From Trebonia sp963843745 (GTDB lineage: Bacteria; Actinomycetota; Actinomycetes; Streptosporangiales; Streptosporangiaceae), in contig CAWJLP010000007.1 in NCBI GenBank assembly GCA_963843745.1, positions 1,736,001 to 1,800,000 of the forward strand: a DNA stretch of 64,000 bases, in the 5' to 3' direction. Shown here piece by piece: positions 28,181 through 36,550 of this stretch (positions are counted from its first letter, which is position 1; each line of letters opens with the position of its first letter). The notes under the pieces are model-generated. The model was given only the letters and a program-made list of their open reading frames with translations, was not told the DNA's origin and did not search any database. A program made the translations under genes and the position numbers.

Positions 28181-28675
28181 ATGAACTGGCTCACCGCCGA
28201 GGAGCAGGCCGCCTGGCGTTCCGTTGTCGCGCTGCTCATCCGGCTGCCCGCCGCCATCGAGGCCGAGCTGCAACGGGACGCGGGCATCAGCCAATTCGAG
28301 TACCTCGTGCTGTCCGGCCTGTCCGAGGCCCCGGACCGCACGCTGCGGATGAGCGACCTGGCCGCGATGGCGAGCGGCTCGCTGTCCCGGCTGTCGCACG
28401 TCGTCAGCCGCCTCGAGGCCAGGGGCTGGGTCCGCCGCGAGGCCTGCCCGGGCGACGGCCGGTTCATCAACGCGGTGCTCACCGACGGCGGCTGGGCGAA
28501 GGTGGTCGCGACCGCCCCCGGCCACGTCGCCGCGGTACGCAGGCTGCTCATCGACGTGCTGACTCCCGAGCAGCTGCGGGAACTCGGCGCGATCAGCGAC
28601 GAGGTCCTCGCCGGGCTGGCGCAGTCCACCATCATCCAGAACGGGCGCGTGGCCTCTCCAGCCCCGCCCGATTAG
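28181..28675 (+). CDS. MarR family transcriptional regulator
   Basis: A 164-residue winged-helix protein. DAGISQFEYLVLSGLSEAPD and LRMSDLAAMASGSLSRLSHV form the DNA-binding helices, and RLEARGWVRREACPGDGRFI the wing with the conserved DxR. Ribosome-binding site TGGAAGG. Its gene has the same TTGAAGCGTCAA site upstream as the dioxygenase/MTHFR-like promoter, so it probably controls all three genes. MhqR-like MarR proteins regulate dioxygenases in response to quinones, a family precedent. The 3' end overlaps the convergent response-regulator gene by 4 bases. Confidence 0.92.
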   Translation: MNWLTAEEQAAWRSVVALLIRLPAAIEAELQRDAGISQFEYLVLSGLSEAPDRTLRMSDLAAMASGSLSRLSHVVSRLEARGWVRREACPGDGRFINAVLTDGGWAKVVATAPGHVAAVRRLLIDVLTPEQLRELGAISDEVLAGLAQSTIIQNGRVASPAPPD

Positions 28676-29367
28676 CTCTGCCCGCGGGCCGGCACCACCA
28701 GGCCCGACTCGTACGCGGCCACGACGGCCTGCGTCCGATCGCGCAGCCCCAGCTTGGCGAGCATCCGGCTGACGTGCGTCTTCACCGTCTCCTCGGTCAC
28801 GACCAGGCGGGCCGCTATCTCCGGGTTGGACAGGCCCTCGGCGACCAGCCGGAGCACTTCTGTCTCCCGCGGGGTGAGCGAGGCGAACGCCGCCGGCGCG
28901 GCCGAGGCCGGCCCGGCGGCTCTGGTGCCCGGCCGGATCCGGGTGAACTCGCTGATCAGGCGCCGGGTCGCGGCCGGCGCTAGCAGCGCCTCGCCCGCCG
29001 CGACCACGCGGACCGCCTCGAAGAGGCGCTCCGCGGTCGCGTCCTTGAGCAGGAACCCGCTGGCGCCCGCCCGCAGCGCGTCGAAGACGTACTCGTCCAG
29101 GTCGAACGTGGTCAGGATCAGCACCCGCGGCACGTGCCCGGCGCCGGCCACCAGCTGCCTGGTCGCCTCGATGCCGTCGGTGCCGGGCATCCGCACGTCC
29201 ATCAGCACCACGTCGGGCTTGAGCTCCTGGCAGGCCAGCACCGCCTCGGCGCCGTCCGACGCGGTGCCGAGCACGGTGAAATCCGGCTGGGTGTCGAGCA
29301 GCGCCGCGAACCCGGCCCGCACCACCTCGTGGTCGTCGGCCACGACGATGCCGATTTCCTCGCTCAC
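28672..29367 (-). CDS. NarL/LuxR-type response regulator
   Basis: A 231-residue regulator. Receiver domain: GIVVADDHEVVRAG with the acidic pocket, phospho-acceptor Asp in DVVLMDVRMPGTDGIEATRQ, and conserved T/K in ILTTF and GFLLKDA. The C-terminal LuxR HTH is LTPRETEVLRLVAEGLSNPE then ETVKTHVSRMLAKLGLRDR. GTG 29367 follows GGAGG and overlaps the kinase stop by four bases, so it is coexpressed with its cognate kinase. Probable target: the divergent ABC exporter genes. Confidence 0.93.
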   Translation of the reverse strand: MSEEIGIVVADDHEVVRAGFAALLDTQPDFTVLGTASDGAEAVLACQELKPDVVLMDVRMPGTDGIEATRQLVAGAGHVPRVLILTTFDLDEYVFDALRAGASGFLLKDATAERLFEAVRVVAAGEALLAPAATRRLISEFTRIRPGTRAAGPASAAPAAFASLTPRETEVLRLVAEGLSNPEIAARLVVTEETVKTHVSRMLAKLGLRDRTQAVVAAYESGLVVPARGQS

Positions 29368-30914
29368 GGGGTCGCCTCCGCTCGGGACGATGGGGCCGGG
29401 TGTCCCCGCAGCCCGGCGACCTCTGGTTTCGCCGGCAGGACCGCCTCGACGAGGAACCCGCCGCCCGGCGCGGGCCCGGTCCACAGCGTGCCGCCCACCG
29501 CGAGCGTCCGCTCCCGCATCCCGAGCAGTCCGTGCCCGCCGCCCGCCAGGTCCGCCGGCGTGTAACTCTCGGTCCCTGGTGCCTGCGGCAATCCCGCGGG
29601 TCCCGGGCCGTTGTCGCGGACCCGCAGCCGCAGCGCGTCGTCGGCGTAGCGCAGCTCCACGTCGACGGCGGCGCTAGGCGCGTGCCGCCGCGCGTTGGTC
29701 AGCGCCTCCTGCACGATCCGGTAGGCGGCGAGCTCGACGCCGGGGTCGAACTCCGTCACCGGGCCGGACACGATCAGCCTGATGCCAGCGCCCGACGCGT
29801 CCCTGGCCGCGTCGACCAGCCCCGCGAGCTGGGGCAGTCCGGGCAGCGGATGCCGGTCGGCGACGATCGCGCCGGCGTCCTCCGCGTCCTCGCGGAGCAC
29901 GCCGAGCAGCCGCCGCATCTCGGTCAGCCCGGCCCGCGCGGTGTCGCCGATCTCAGCGAACCGGTGTGCCCCGGCGGCGGGCAGCCCGGGCGTCGTCAGC
30001 CGCGCCGTCTCTGCCTGCACCGCGACCATGGAGATATGGTGCGCGACGACATCGTGCAGCTCCCTGGCGATCCGCGCCCGCTCGCCGCGCGCGGTGTGCG
30101 CGAGCATGGTGTCCGCGAGCGCCTCGCCGGCCGCGGTCCTGGTCCGCGCCTCGCGCCGGGCCCGCACCGCGATCCCCGCGCACCCCGCGGCGGGTCCGCC
30201 CCACGCGAGCAGCACGGCCGCGGCGCCGCCGCGGCCGGCCAGCGCCAGCACGAGGAACGGCACGGCCAGCACGATCCCGAGATACTGCACGCTGGCAGTT
30301 GCCAGGACGCTCACCTGCCGGGCGCCGGGCAAGCGCCATAGCCAGTCGCCTGCCCAGGCCACCCCGCCCGAGACCACATCCCCGGCCGTGCCCGCGGCGT
30401 CCGCCAGGCCCCAGCGGCTCGTCACGCCCAGGCCGTCCGCCGCGCTCGTGACGTCCGCCCAGCCCACGCCGTCAGTGCGGGCCGGCTCAGCGCCGCTCGC
30501 CCGGCCCGCCCGGCTCATGGAGCCTGTCTTGTTCACCCAGCGCGGGTCGCGAGCCGGCCGTGGCTCGGCCGCCGCGCCGGCCTGGTAGGCGGCGATCAGC
30601 TGCGCGAGCACGCCCGCGACGGTGGCCATGCCCAGCCCGGCGAGCAGCAGCGCGTTGGCCGCGGCGATGGTGATCGCCGCGGCGGCCGGCCGCAGGAACA
30701 GCAGCGGGACCGTGGCCGCCAAGGCGAGCAGGCACACCGGCAACGGGCCGAACACGGCCTGGACGGCGCCGCCGGTCCGATGCTGGCCGTCCGCCATGAC
30801 GAACTGGGCCAGCGCCTGCCCGAACGCGGCGCTCGCGAGCACCGCGACGCCGACCGCCGGCGCGTGCCTGGCGGTCACGACCCGCGCGAGCCAGTCCTGG
30901 ACCATGCCTTTCAT
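29364..30914 (-). CDS. NarX/DesK-type sensor histidine kinase
   Basis: A 516-residue membrane kinase. Several hydrophobic helices in residues about 15-115 and 215-255 are separated by an unusually long polar insert (RPARDPRWVNKTGSMSRAGR onward, about 80 residues). HisKA_3 has ERARIARELHDVVAHHISMV with the phospho-acceptor histidine, followed by HATPase motifs QEALTNARRHAP, RDNGPGPAG and GGGHGLLGMRERTLAVGGTL. ATG 30914 has GGAGG three bases upstream; 30905 and 30929 are alternatives. It is divergent from an ABC-2 exporter, the usual arrangement for antibiotic- or envelope-sensing two-component systems. Confidence 0.9.
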   Translation of the reverse strand: MKGMVQDWLARVVTARHAPAVGVAVLASAAFGQALAQFVMADGQHRTGGAVQAVFGPLPVCLLALAATVPLLFLRPAAAAITIAAANALLLAGLGMATVAGVLAQLIAAYQAGAAAEPRPARDPRWVNKTGSMSRAGRASGAEPARTDGVGWADVTSAADGLGVTSRWGLADAAGTAGDVVSGGVAWAGDWLWRLPGARQVSVLATASVQYLGIVLAVPFLVLALAGRGGAAAVLLAWGGPAAGCAGIAVRARREARTRTAAGEALADTMLAHTARGERARIARELHDVVAHHISMVAVQAETARLTTPGLPAAGAHRFAEIGDTARAGLTEMRRLLGVLREDAEDAGAIVADRHPLPGLPQLAGLVDAARDASGAGIRLIVSGPVTEFDPGVELAAYRIVQEALTNARRHAPSAAVDVELRYADDALRLRVRDNGPGPAGLPQAPGTESYTPADLAGGGHGLLGMRERTLAVGGTLWTGPAPGGGFLVEAVLPAKPEVAGLRGHPAPSSRAEATP

Positions 30915-31077
30915 TGTCCTCCGCGGCACGGTCCGGCGGCGTCACCCGCGGCAGGCAATCGGCGGGTAGCTCCTGCGGGGGACCACGGGCCCGTTCGGTA
31001 GCCCGAAGACAGGACCGCGGAAGACCGCTCTGGCGCGTGACGACCCCGGCCCGGCGCGGACCGTAGATTTCCGAACC

Positions 31078-31998
31078 ATGGAAGCAACGATCGAAGTCGC
31101 CGGACTGCGCAAGCGGTTCGGGCCGGCGGTGGCGCTCGACGGGATGTCCTTCGCGGTCCTCCCCGGCCAGGTGACCGGCTTCGTCGGCCCGAACGGCGCC
31201 GGCAAATCCACCACGATGCGCGTGATCCTCGGCCTGGACGCGGCCGACGAGGGCACCGCGCTCATCGGCGGCCAGCCGTACGCCACGCTGCGGCACCCGC
31301 TGAACCACGTCGGCGCGCTGCTCGACGCGGCGGCCCTGCAGCCGAGCCGCAGCGCGCGCAACCACTTGCTGTGGCTGGCCCACTCGCAGGGCCTGTCCGG
31401 CCGCCGGGCCGACGAAATGCTGACGCTAACCGGGCTCGCGACCGTCGGAAAGCGGAAGGCCGGCGGCTACTCGCTCGGCATGCGGCAGCGGCTCGGCATC
31501 GCGGCCGCGCTGCTCGGCGACCCGCCGGTGCTGATGATGGACGAGCCGTTCAACGGCATGGACCCCGAGGGCATCGCCTGGATGCGGTCGTTCCTGCGCG
31601 GGCTGGCCGCCGAAGGCCGCGCGGTGCTCGTCTCCAGCCACCTGATGAGCGAGCTCCAGGACACCGCCGACCACCTGGTCGTCGTCGGCCGCGGCCGGGT
31701 CATCGCGGACAAGAGCGTCGCGGACCTGATCGCGGCGGCGTCGGGGGACCGGGTGCGGCTGCGGACGGCTGCCCCGGCCGAGGCGATGACGGTGCTGGCG
31801 CGTGCCGGGGGAACTGTCGCGGCGCTGGCGGCTGACCTGCTCACCGTCTCAGGTCTTTCTTCCGAACGGATCGTGGCCGCGCTCACCGCCGGTCATGTCC
31901 CGTTCAGCGAGGTGAGCGCCCACCGGGCGTCGCTTGAGGAGGCGTACATGGAGCTGACGCGGGAGTCCGTTGAGTTCCACGCGGGGGCGAGCTCATGA
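31078..31998 (+). CDS. ABC-2 exporter ATP-binding protein
   Basis: A 306-residue ATPase. Walker A GPNGAGKSTTMRVILGL, signature YSLGMRQRLGIAAALLG (LGMRQ in place of LSGGQ, usual in DrrA/CcmA-like exporters), Walker B VLMMDEPFNGMDPEG and H-loop VSSHLMSELQ. The C-terminal 90 residues form the extra domain common in drug and bacitracin exporters. The stop overlaps the first permease (ATGA). Probably exports a lipid, peptide or drug under the divergent two-component system. Confidence 0.93.
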   Translation: MEATIEVAGLRKRFGPAVALDGMSFAVLPGQVTGFVGPNGAGKSTTMRVILGLDAADEGTALIGGQPYATLRHPLNHVGALLDAAALQPSRSARNHLLWLAHSQGLSGRRADEMLTLTGLATVGKRKAGGYSLGMRQRLGIAAALLGDPPVLMMDEPFNGMDPEGIAWMRSFLRGLAAEGRAVLVSSHLMSELQDTADHLVVVGRGRVIADKSVADLIAAASGDRVRLRTAAPAEAMTVLARAGGTVAALAADLLTVSGLSSERIVAALTAGHVPFSEVSAHRASLEEAYMELTRESVEFHAGASS

Positions 31999-33605
31999 CC
32001 GTCATGACTCCTCCCTACCGGTCCGAGCTGAGCTCCGGCCGGGACGGGTTCGGACAATTGCTGCACGCGGAGTGGACGAAGTTCCGCACGGTGCGCGGCT
32101 GGATCATCGGGCTGGTCATCGGGGTCATCGCGATGGCGGGCCTCGGGCTGCTCACCGCCGGGGGCGCGCAGAGCTCCTGCCAGGCCCAGGGCGGGCCGGC
32201 CGGTTCCGGAGCGGCCTGCATGCCCTCCTTCCCGCTCGGGCCGGCCGGCGAACCGGTGAACGACAGCTTCTACTTCGTGCACCAGCCGCTCACCGGCGAC
32301 GGCACGATCACGGTCCGGGTCACCTCGATGACCGGCCTGCTGCCGCCGGCCAACACGCGGCTCGGCTCGGTGAGCCCGGCATCGACCGGGGATACGCGGC
32401 CAGGGCTCTACCCGTGGGCCAAGGCCGGCGTCATCATCAAGGAGAACCTCAATCAGGGGTCCGCGTACGCGGCGATGATGGTCGCCGCCGGTAACGGCGT
32501 GCGCATGCAGTGGAACTACACCGGGGACACCCCGGGCCTGCCCGGCGCCGTCAGCCCGGCGAACCCTCGCTGGCTGCGGCTCACCCGGTCCGGCGACGTG
32601 ATCACGGGTTATGACTCGGCGGACGGCACGCACTGGACCCAGGTCGGCGCGGTCACGCTGTCCGGCCTGCCTTCTGTCGTGCAAGTCGGGCTGCTCGCCG
32701 CGTCCCCCCAGTACACCGTGAAGGGTCAGGCCTTCGCGGGAACCAGCACGATAGGCCTCGGACCCACCCAGGTCACCGGCGTGTTCGACCACGTCAGGAG
32801 CGTTGGCGGCGCATGGACGGGCGAGGACGTCGGGCGGCCGGCGGATTATCCCGGTTTCGGGAGCTATCACCAGGCTGGCGGCCAGTTCACGGTGACGGGA
32901 ACCGGTGACATCGCGCCGATCCCCGAGGGCCACGGCGGGGACGCGGACTCCGCGCTCACCGTCACCGAGTTCCTGGTGGGCACGTTCGCGGGGCTGATCG
33001 CACTCGGGGTGGTCGCCGCGCTGTTCATCACCGCCGAGTACCGGCGGAACCTGATCCGGGTGACGTTCGCCGCGAGCCCGCGCCGCGGCCGGGTGCTCGC
33101 CGCGAAGGCGGTCGTGGTCGCCGCGGTGTCGTTCGTCGTCGGCGTGCTCGGCGCCGCGGCCGGGGTGCTGCTCGGCACGGCGATCGCGCACGCCCGCGGC
33201 TACTACGTGTTCCCCGTGTCCGGGGCGACCGAGGTGAAGGTGATCATCGGCACGGGGCTGTTCGCGGCCGTGGCCGCGGTGCTCGCCCTCGCCATCGGCG
33301 CCATCGTGCGCCGCGGCGCGGCGGCGGTCGCGATCGTTATCGTGGCGATCGCGGTGCCGATCTTCCTGGCTATCTCCGCGGCCCTGCCGCTGGGCGCCGC
33401 CGACTGGGTGCTGCGGGTCACGCCGGCCGCGGGCATCGCCCTCCAGCAGGCGTATACGCAGTACGGGCAGGTCACCGGCGTGATCTATTCGCCGCTGTCG
33501 GGGTATTACCCGCTGTCGTGGTGGGCGGGCTTGCTCGTGATGTGCGCCTGGGCTGCGGCGGCGCTGGCCGGAGCCGCCTACCTGATGCGCCGGAGAGACG
33601 CGTGA
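31995..33605 (+). CDS. ABC-2 permease with a large extracytoplasmic insert
   Basis: A 536-residue permease. TM1 (WIIGLVIGVIAMAGLGLLTA) is followed by about 270 residues outside the membrane, then TMs from FLVGTFAGLIALGVVAALFI to the C-terminus. The N-terminus LLHAEWTKFRTVRGW is the standard ABC-2 'WTK(F/L)R' start. The insert (NDSFYFVHQPLTGDGTITVR, AKAGVIIKENLNQGSAY, MQWNYTG, DGTHWTQVGAV) looks like a concanavalin-A/DUF1349-type beta-sandwich, the kind that binds glycans. That identification is from pattern memory. GTGA overlap with the next permease. Confidence 0.85.
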   Translation: MTVMTPPYRSELSSGRDGFGQLLHAEWTKFRTVRGWIIGLVIGVIAMAGLGLLTAGGAQSSCQAQGGPAGSGAACMPSFPLGPAGEPVNDSFYFVHQPLTGDGTITVRVTSMTGLLPPANTRLGSVSPASTGDTRPGLYPWAKAGVIIKENLNQGSAYAAMMVAAGNGVRMQWNYTGDTPGLPGAVSPANPRWLRLTRSGDVITGYDSADGTHWTQVGAVTLSGLPSVVQVGLLAASPQYTVKGQAFAGTSTIGLGPTQVTGVFDHVRSVGGAWTGEDVGRPADYPGFGSYHQAGGQFTVTGTGDIAPIPEGHGGDADSALTVTEFLVGTFAGLIALGVVAALFITAEYRRNLIRVTFAASPRRGRVLAAKAVVVAAVSFVVGVLGAAAGVLLGTAIAHARGYYVFPVSGATEVKVIIGTGLFAAVAAVLALAIGAIVRRGAAAVAIVIVAIAVPIFLAISAALPLGAADWVLRVTPAAGIALQQAYTQYGQVTGVIYSPLSGYYPLSWWAGLLVMCAWAAAALAGAAYLMRRRDA

Positions 33606-34465
33606 CCGAGGCTGTCGCCTCGGCCGGCTATCCGACCTGGGGCGCCCGGTATGTCTGGGGCGGGTTCGGGGACGCGCTGCACGCGGAGTGGACCAAGCTG
33701 CGGACGCTGGCGAGCACCTGGTGGCTGCTGCTGGCGGCGGCCGCGCTCACCGTGGTGGTGAGCGCGGCCGTGGCCGCGGCGTACCGGTGCTCCCCGGGCG
33801 CCGGCGGCGGCTGCGCGCCCGCGGCTACCGGCGCGGACCCGGCGAAGATCAGCCTCACCGGCGTCTATCTCGGCCAGGTGATCGTCGCCCTGCTCGCGGT
33901 GCTGGCGGTCGGCGGCGAGTACGGCACCGGCATGATCCGCGTGACGCTGGCCGCGACGCCGCGCCGGCTGACCATGCTGGCTGCCAAGACCGTCGTGGTG
34001 ACCGGCTGGGCGCTGGCGGCGGCCGCGCTCGCCGTGGGCGGGTCCCTGCTCGCCGGGCGGCTGATCCTGCCCGGCCATGGCCTGTCCGCGGCGAACGGCT
34101 ACGTCGGGCCGTCACTGGCAAACGGCACCGACCTGCGGGCGTTCGGCGGCTCGGTGCTCTACCTCGTGCTGATCGCCCTGCTCGCGCTCGGCGTCACCAC
34201 CGCGGTCCGCGACTCCGCGGTCGCGATCGGCCTGGTCCTCGGCCTGCTGTACCTGTTCACGATCGTCGCCTCGGTGATCCCGAACCGCGACCTGTCCCGG
34301 CACCTGGAGCAGATCGCCCCGATGACCGCCGGCCTGGAGATCCAGGCCACCGTGGGCGTGTCGTCGCTCCCGCTCACCCCCTGGCAGGGCCTCGGCGTCC
34401 TGGCGCTGTGGGCGGTCGGCGCGCTGCTCCTCGGCGCGGCCGTCCTCCGCCTCCGCGACGCCTAA
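33602..34465 (+). CDS. ABC-2 permease, second subunit
   Basis: A 287-residue permease with about six helices. It shares the N-terminal HAEWTKLRTLASTWWLLLAA motif with the preceding permease and has GGEYGTGMIRVTLAATPRRL, a cytoplasmic loop common to this family, also seen as AEYRRNLIRVTFAASPRRGR in its neighbour. Unlike the neighbour it has no long external domain. The two probably form a heterodimer with the ATPase. GTG start. Confidence 0.9.
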   Translation: MTEAVASAGYPTWGARYVWGGFGDALHAEWTKLRTLASTWWLLLAAAALTVVVSAAVAAAYRCSPGAGGGCAPAATGADPAKISLTGVYLGQVIVALLAVLAVGGEYGTGMIRVTLAATPRRLTMLAAKTVVVTGWALAAAALAVGGSLLAGRLILPGHGLSAANGYVGPSLANGTDLRAFGGSVLYLVLIALLALGVTTAVRDSAVAIGLVLGLLYLFTIVASVIPNRDLSRHLEQIAPMTAGLEIQATVGVSSLPLTPWQGLGVLALWAVGALLLGAAVLRLRDA

Positions 34466-34537
34466 CCCGGGCGGGTACGGCGGATCGCGACACTGCCTCC
34501 CGGATATAGCGCGCAAATGCTCACTGCCATGCGGCCA

Positions 34538-34563
34538 GGCCCGCACATTTGAAAATGCGGGCC
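34538..34563 (+). terminator. Hairpin after the ABC exporter operon
   Basis: GGCCCGCA (34538-34545) pairs exactly with TGCGGGCC (34556-34563) around a 10-base loop, 72 bases after the last permease stop. No U-run follows. The next 290 bases (to 34853) are less GC-rich, with AATTCGAGAATTCG and TAGTAGCATAATAA stretches that could hold the promoter of the next gene; I cannot assign a consensus. Confidence 0.5.
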
Positions 34564-34853
34564 GCCCGCCGCCGTCTGCAGCAGAATGATCCGAGCTAAA
34601 TTCGAGAATTCGACAATCCGGGAAAGTGTAGTAGCATAATAAATGTCGCTCCGGACCCTGGTAGCTGCACCCGCGTAACACTTGCGGGAGCACGGGCAGG
34701 GCCCGGATTTTTCGTTGTACGCAGCAGTTTCGCCCAGGAGGCCACCGACCGAAGGAACGGTGAACCCGCGGGAGAATTATTCTCCCTCCGCGATCTACCC
34801 AGTATGACTGACTGCCGTACGCATCATTTCGCCGGCGACCAAAGGAGTCAGTT

Positions 34854-35143
34854 ATGGGCATTATCGCATGGATCGCTGTCGGCCTGACCGCGGGATTGCC
34901 CGCCAATATACTGCTGCCCGGAAAAAGGCCACCGGGCCTTATTTTCATCCGCCAGACCTGCCTCACCGGGGCGCTGGGCGGCGCCTGGCCGCCAGCCAGT
35001 TCCGCGCGCACGGCCTGGCCGACACCATGAAGCGGGCGATGGCCCGCCAGGCCGAGGCCGAGCTGGAGAAGCGCGCCAAGATCGTCAACGCCGAGGGGGA
35101 GTCCCTGGCCGCCGCTACCGCCAGCGGAACCGCCATGAGCTAG
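34854..35143 (+). pseudogene. Chimeric remnant: GlsB/YeaQ-like start joined to a stomatin-like tail
   Basis: An ATG with a good AAAGGAG site opens MGIIAWIAVGLTAGLPANIL and LPGKRPPGLIF, clearly the start of a GlsB/YeaQ/YmgE membrane protein, but after about 45 residues similarity ends and the frame stops at 35030. In the +1 frame, from about 34999 to 35143, the peptide LADTMKRAMARQAEAELEKR then AKIVNAEGESLAAA is the conserved late segment of SPFH/stomatin (band 7) proteins. So two unrelated genes have been joined by an internal deletion near 34980-35000 and neither is intact. The 58-residue frame may still be translated. Confidence 0.7.
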
Positions 35144-35213
35144 CGCATAGGCAGCCAGGCATGACATCCGGACACCGAACCCCACATCTACCGCTTAACC
35201 AAGGAGAACCGCT

Positions 35214-35822
35214 ATGAGACGCAGAACCTTCGACATATTGATGGCCGCTGCAGGCATGTTCCTCGCCGTCACGCTGATCTTCGCCGGCGTGATGCTCACC
35301 TGGGCCCATAACTACATCGGGAACGAAGTGCACACCCAGCTCGCCGCCCAGCAGATCTACTTCCCGCCTGCCAACAGCCCGGCAGTCGCCGCCCCCGAGT
35401 TCGCCGCGATGCGGCAGTACGGCGGCCAGCAGCTGACCACCGGCGCGCAGGCGGAGGTCTACGCCGACGACTTCATCGCCAACCACCTCAAGGTGATCGG
35501 CGGCGGCAAGACCTACTCGCAGCTGTCGGCAGAGGCCATCGCGCAGCCCAAGAACGCCGCGCTGGCGGCCCAGGCCAACACGGTGTTCAAGGGTGAGACC
35601 CTGCGCGGCCTGCTGCTCAACGCATACGCCTTCGGCACCATGGGCACGATCGCCGGCATCGCCGCGATCGGCGCGTTCATCGCCGCCGTCGTCATGCTGG
35701 TGCTCAGCGGCCTCGGCCTGATGCACGCCCGCCGCACCTCTCCGGCCACCGAGATTTTCAGCGGCCAGCCCGCCAACGGACGGACCCCGGTCCCCGCATC
35801 AGCGCCGGCCGACCAGGCCTGA
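35214..35822 (+). CDS. Conserved actinobacterial membrane protein, two helices
   Basis: A 202-residue protein. TM1 is ILMAAAGMFLAVTLIFAGVM; an external domain of about 110 residues includes QLAAQQIYFPPANSPAV, YGGQQLTTGAQAEVYADDFI and ANTVFKGETLRGLLLNAYAF; TM2 is IAGIAAIGAFIAAVVMLVLS. The C-terminal tail is Pro/Ala-rich. From memory this architecture occurs widely in actinobacteria without an assigned function. AAGGAGA precedes the ATG at ideal spacing. It ends before a long perfect palindrome. Confidence 0.85.
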   Translation: MRRRTFDILMAAAGMFLAVTLIFAGVMLTWAHNYIGNEVHTQLAAQQIYFPPANSPAVAAPEFAAMRQYGGQQLTTGAQAEVYADDFIANHLKVIGGGKTYSQLSAEAIAQPKNAALAAQANTVFKGETLRGLLLNAYAFGTMGTIAGIAAIGAFIAAVVMLVLSGLGLMHARRTSPATEIFSGQPANGRTPVPASAPADQA

Positions 35823-35869
35823 GCTGAGTCCCGCACCTGGTGGTGCTGGCAGGTGAAAGAGGCATTTAG

Positions 35870-35910
35870 ATTCCGAACGGACCGTGGTGACACCACGGTC
35901 CGTTCGGAAT
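35870..35910. terminator. 41-bp perfect palindrome, probable terminator
   Basis: ATTCCGAACGGACCGTGGTG at 35870-35889, one base, then its exact complement at 35891-35910. It lies 48 bases past the stop codon and is followed by AATGACTTTTATTT. The 20-bp stem exceeds ordinary terminators. Confidence 0.6.
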
Positions 35911-35943
35911 AATGACTTTTATTTACTGCTGCGGCGCTTGCAC

Positions 35944-36143
35944 GTGACTTCCGGATTCACCCCCGGCATTGTCCTCGCGGACGTCCTGCTGCCCCCCGGC
36001 ACCGGCCCGTCGAAACTCGGGAACGCCGCCCCCCGGCCCGCGCCGCGGCCGGGCACGCGATCCCGGTGGCCGTGGCCGATGCCACGCTGGCCGGACTGCT
36101 TCCGGCGAGCACACCGCCGATTCCGGGAATGCAAGCGGCATAA
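35944..36143 (+). other. Possible decayed reading frame in a gene-poor stretch
   Basis: A GTG frame (VTSGFTPGIVLADVLLPPGT, then GPSKLGNAAPRP) runs into nonsense-like composition. A +1 shift near 36045 restores a protein-like peptide, GHAIPVAVADATLAGLLPAS then TPPIPGMQAA and a stop at 36141. The two halves read as one broken protein, but I do not recognise it. It lies beyond the palindrome in a region with other remnants. Confidence 0.2.
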
Positions 36144-36550
36144 AGACGACCGCTGACACCGTGGGCTAGCTGCCGAGGCCGGCCAGTCGCAGCACACGCC
36201 GGTAATTCGCGTCGAGGGGATCAGGGCAGCGAACCAAACCTTGCATGCGAACTGGCCTGAATCTGGCCGGACGACAGCGAGTGCGTCCCGCTGCGCCTAG
36301 CGGCCTTCGTGCGTATCGATCTCTGGAGTCGCGGCCCAGCCGTGAGTGGCCCAGGATGATCTGTGCGCCCCTTCGGGACGCCGAGGCTCAGTCGTTGTCC
36401 AGGCCAGTACGCCGGGTCCGGGCGTGCCGGTGATCGCGCTGGCGGTTCCGGAGGGTTGGACCGGGCCCGGGATATCTGCCAGCGTGTGCAGCAGACCGTC
36501 ATCCGGTGCGTTCGGCACGGCGGCCCGTGGCGGCAGAGAGGTTGTGGCAG
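36144..36550. other. 407-base stretch without a supported gene
   Basis: Both strands have short open frames with mixed composition, none with a ribosome-binding site plus recognisable motif. It may be further gene debris and presumably holds the promoter of the following deacetylase gene. Confidence 0.4.
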
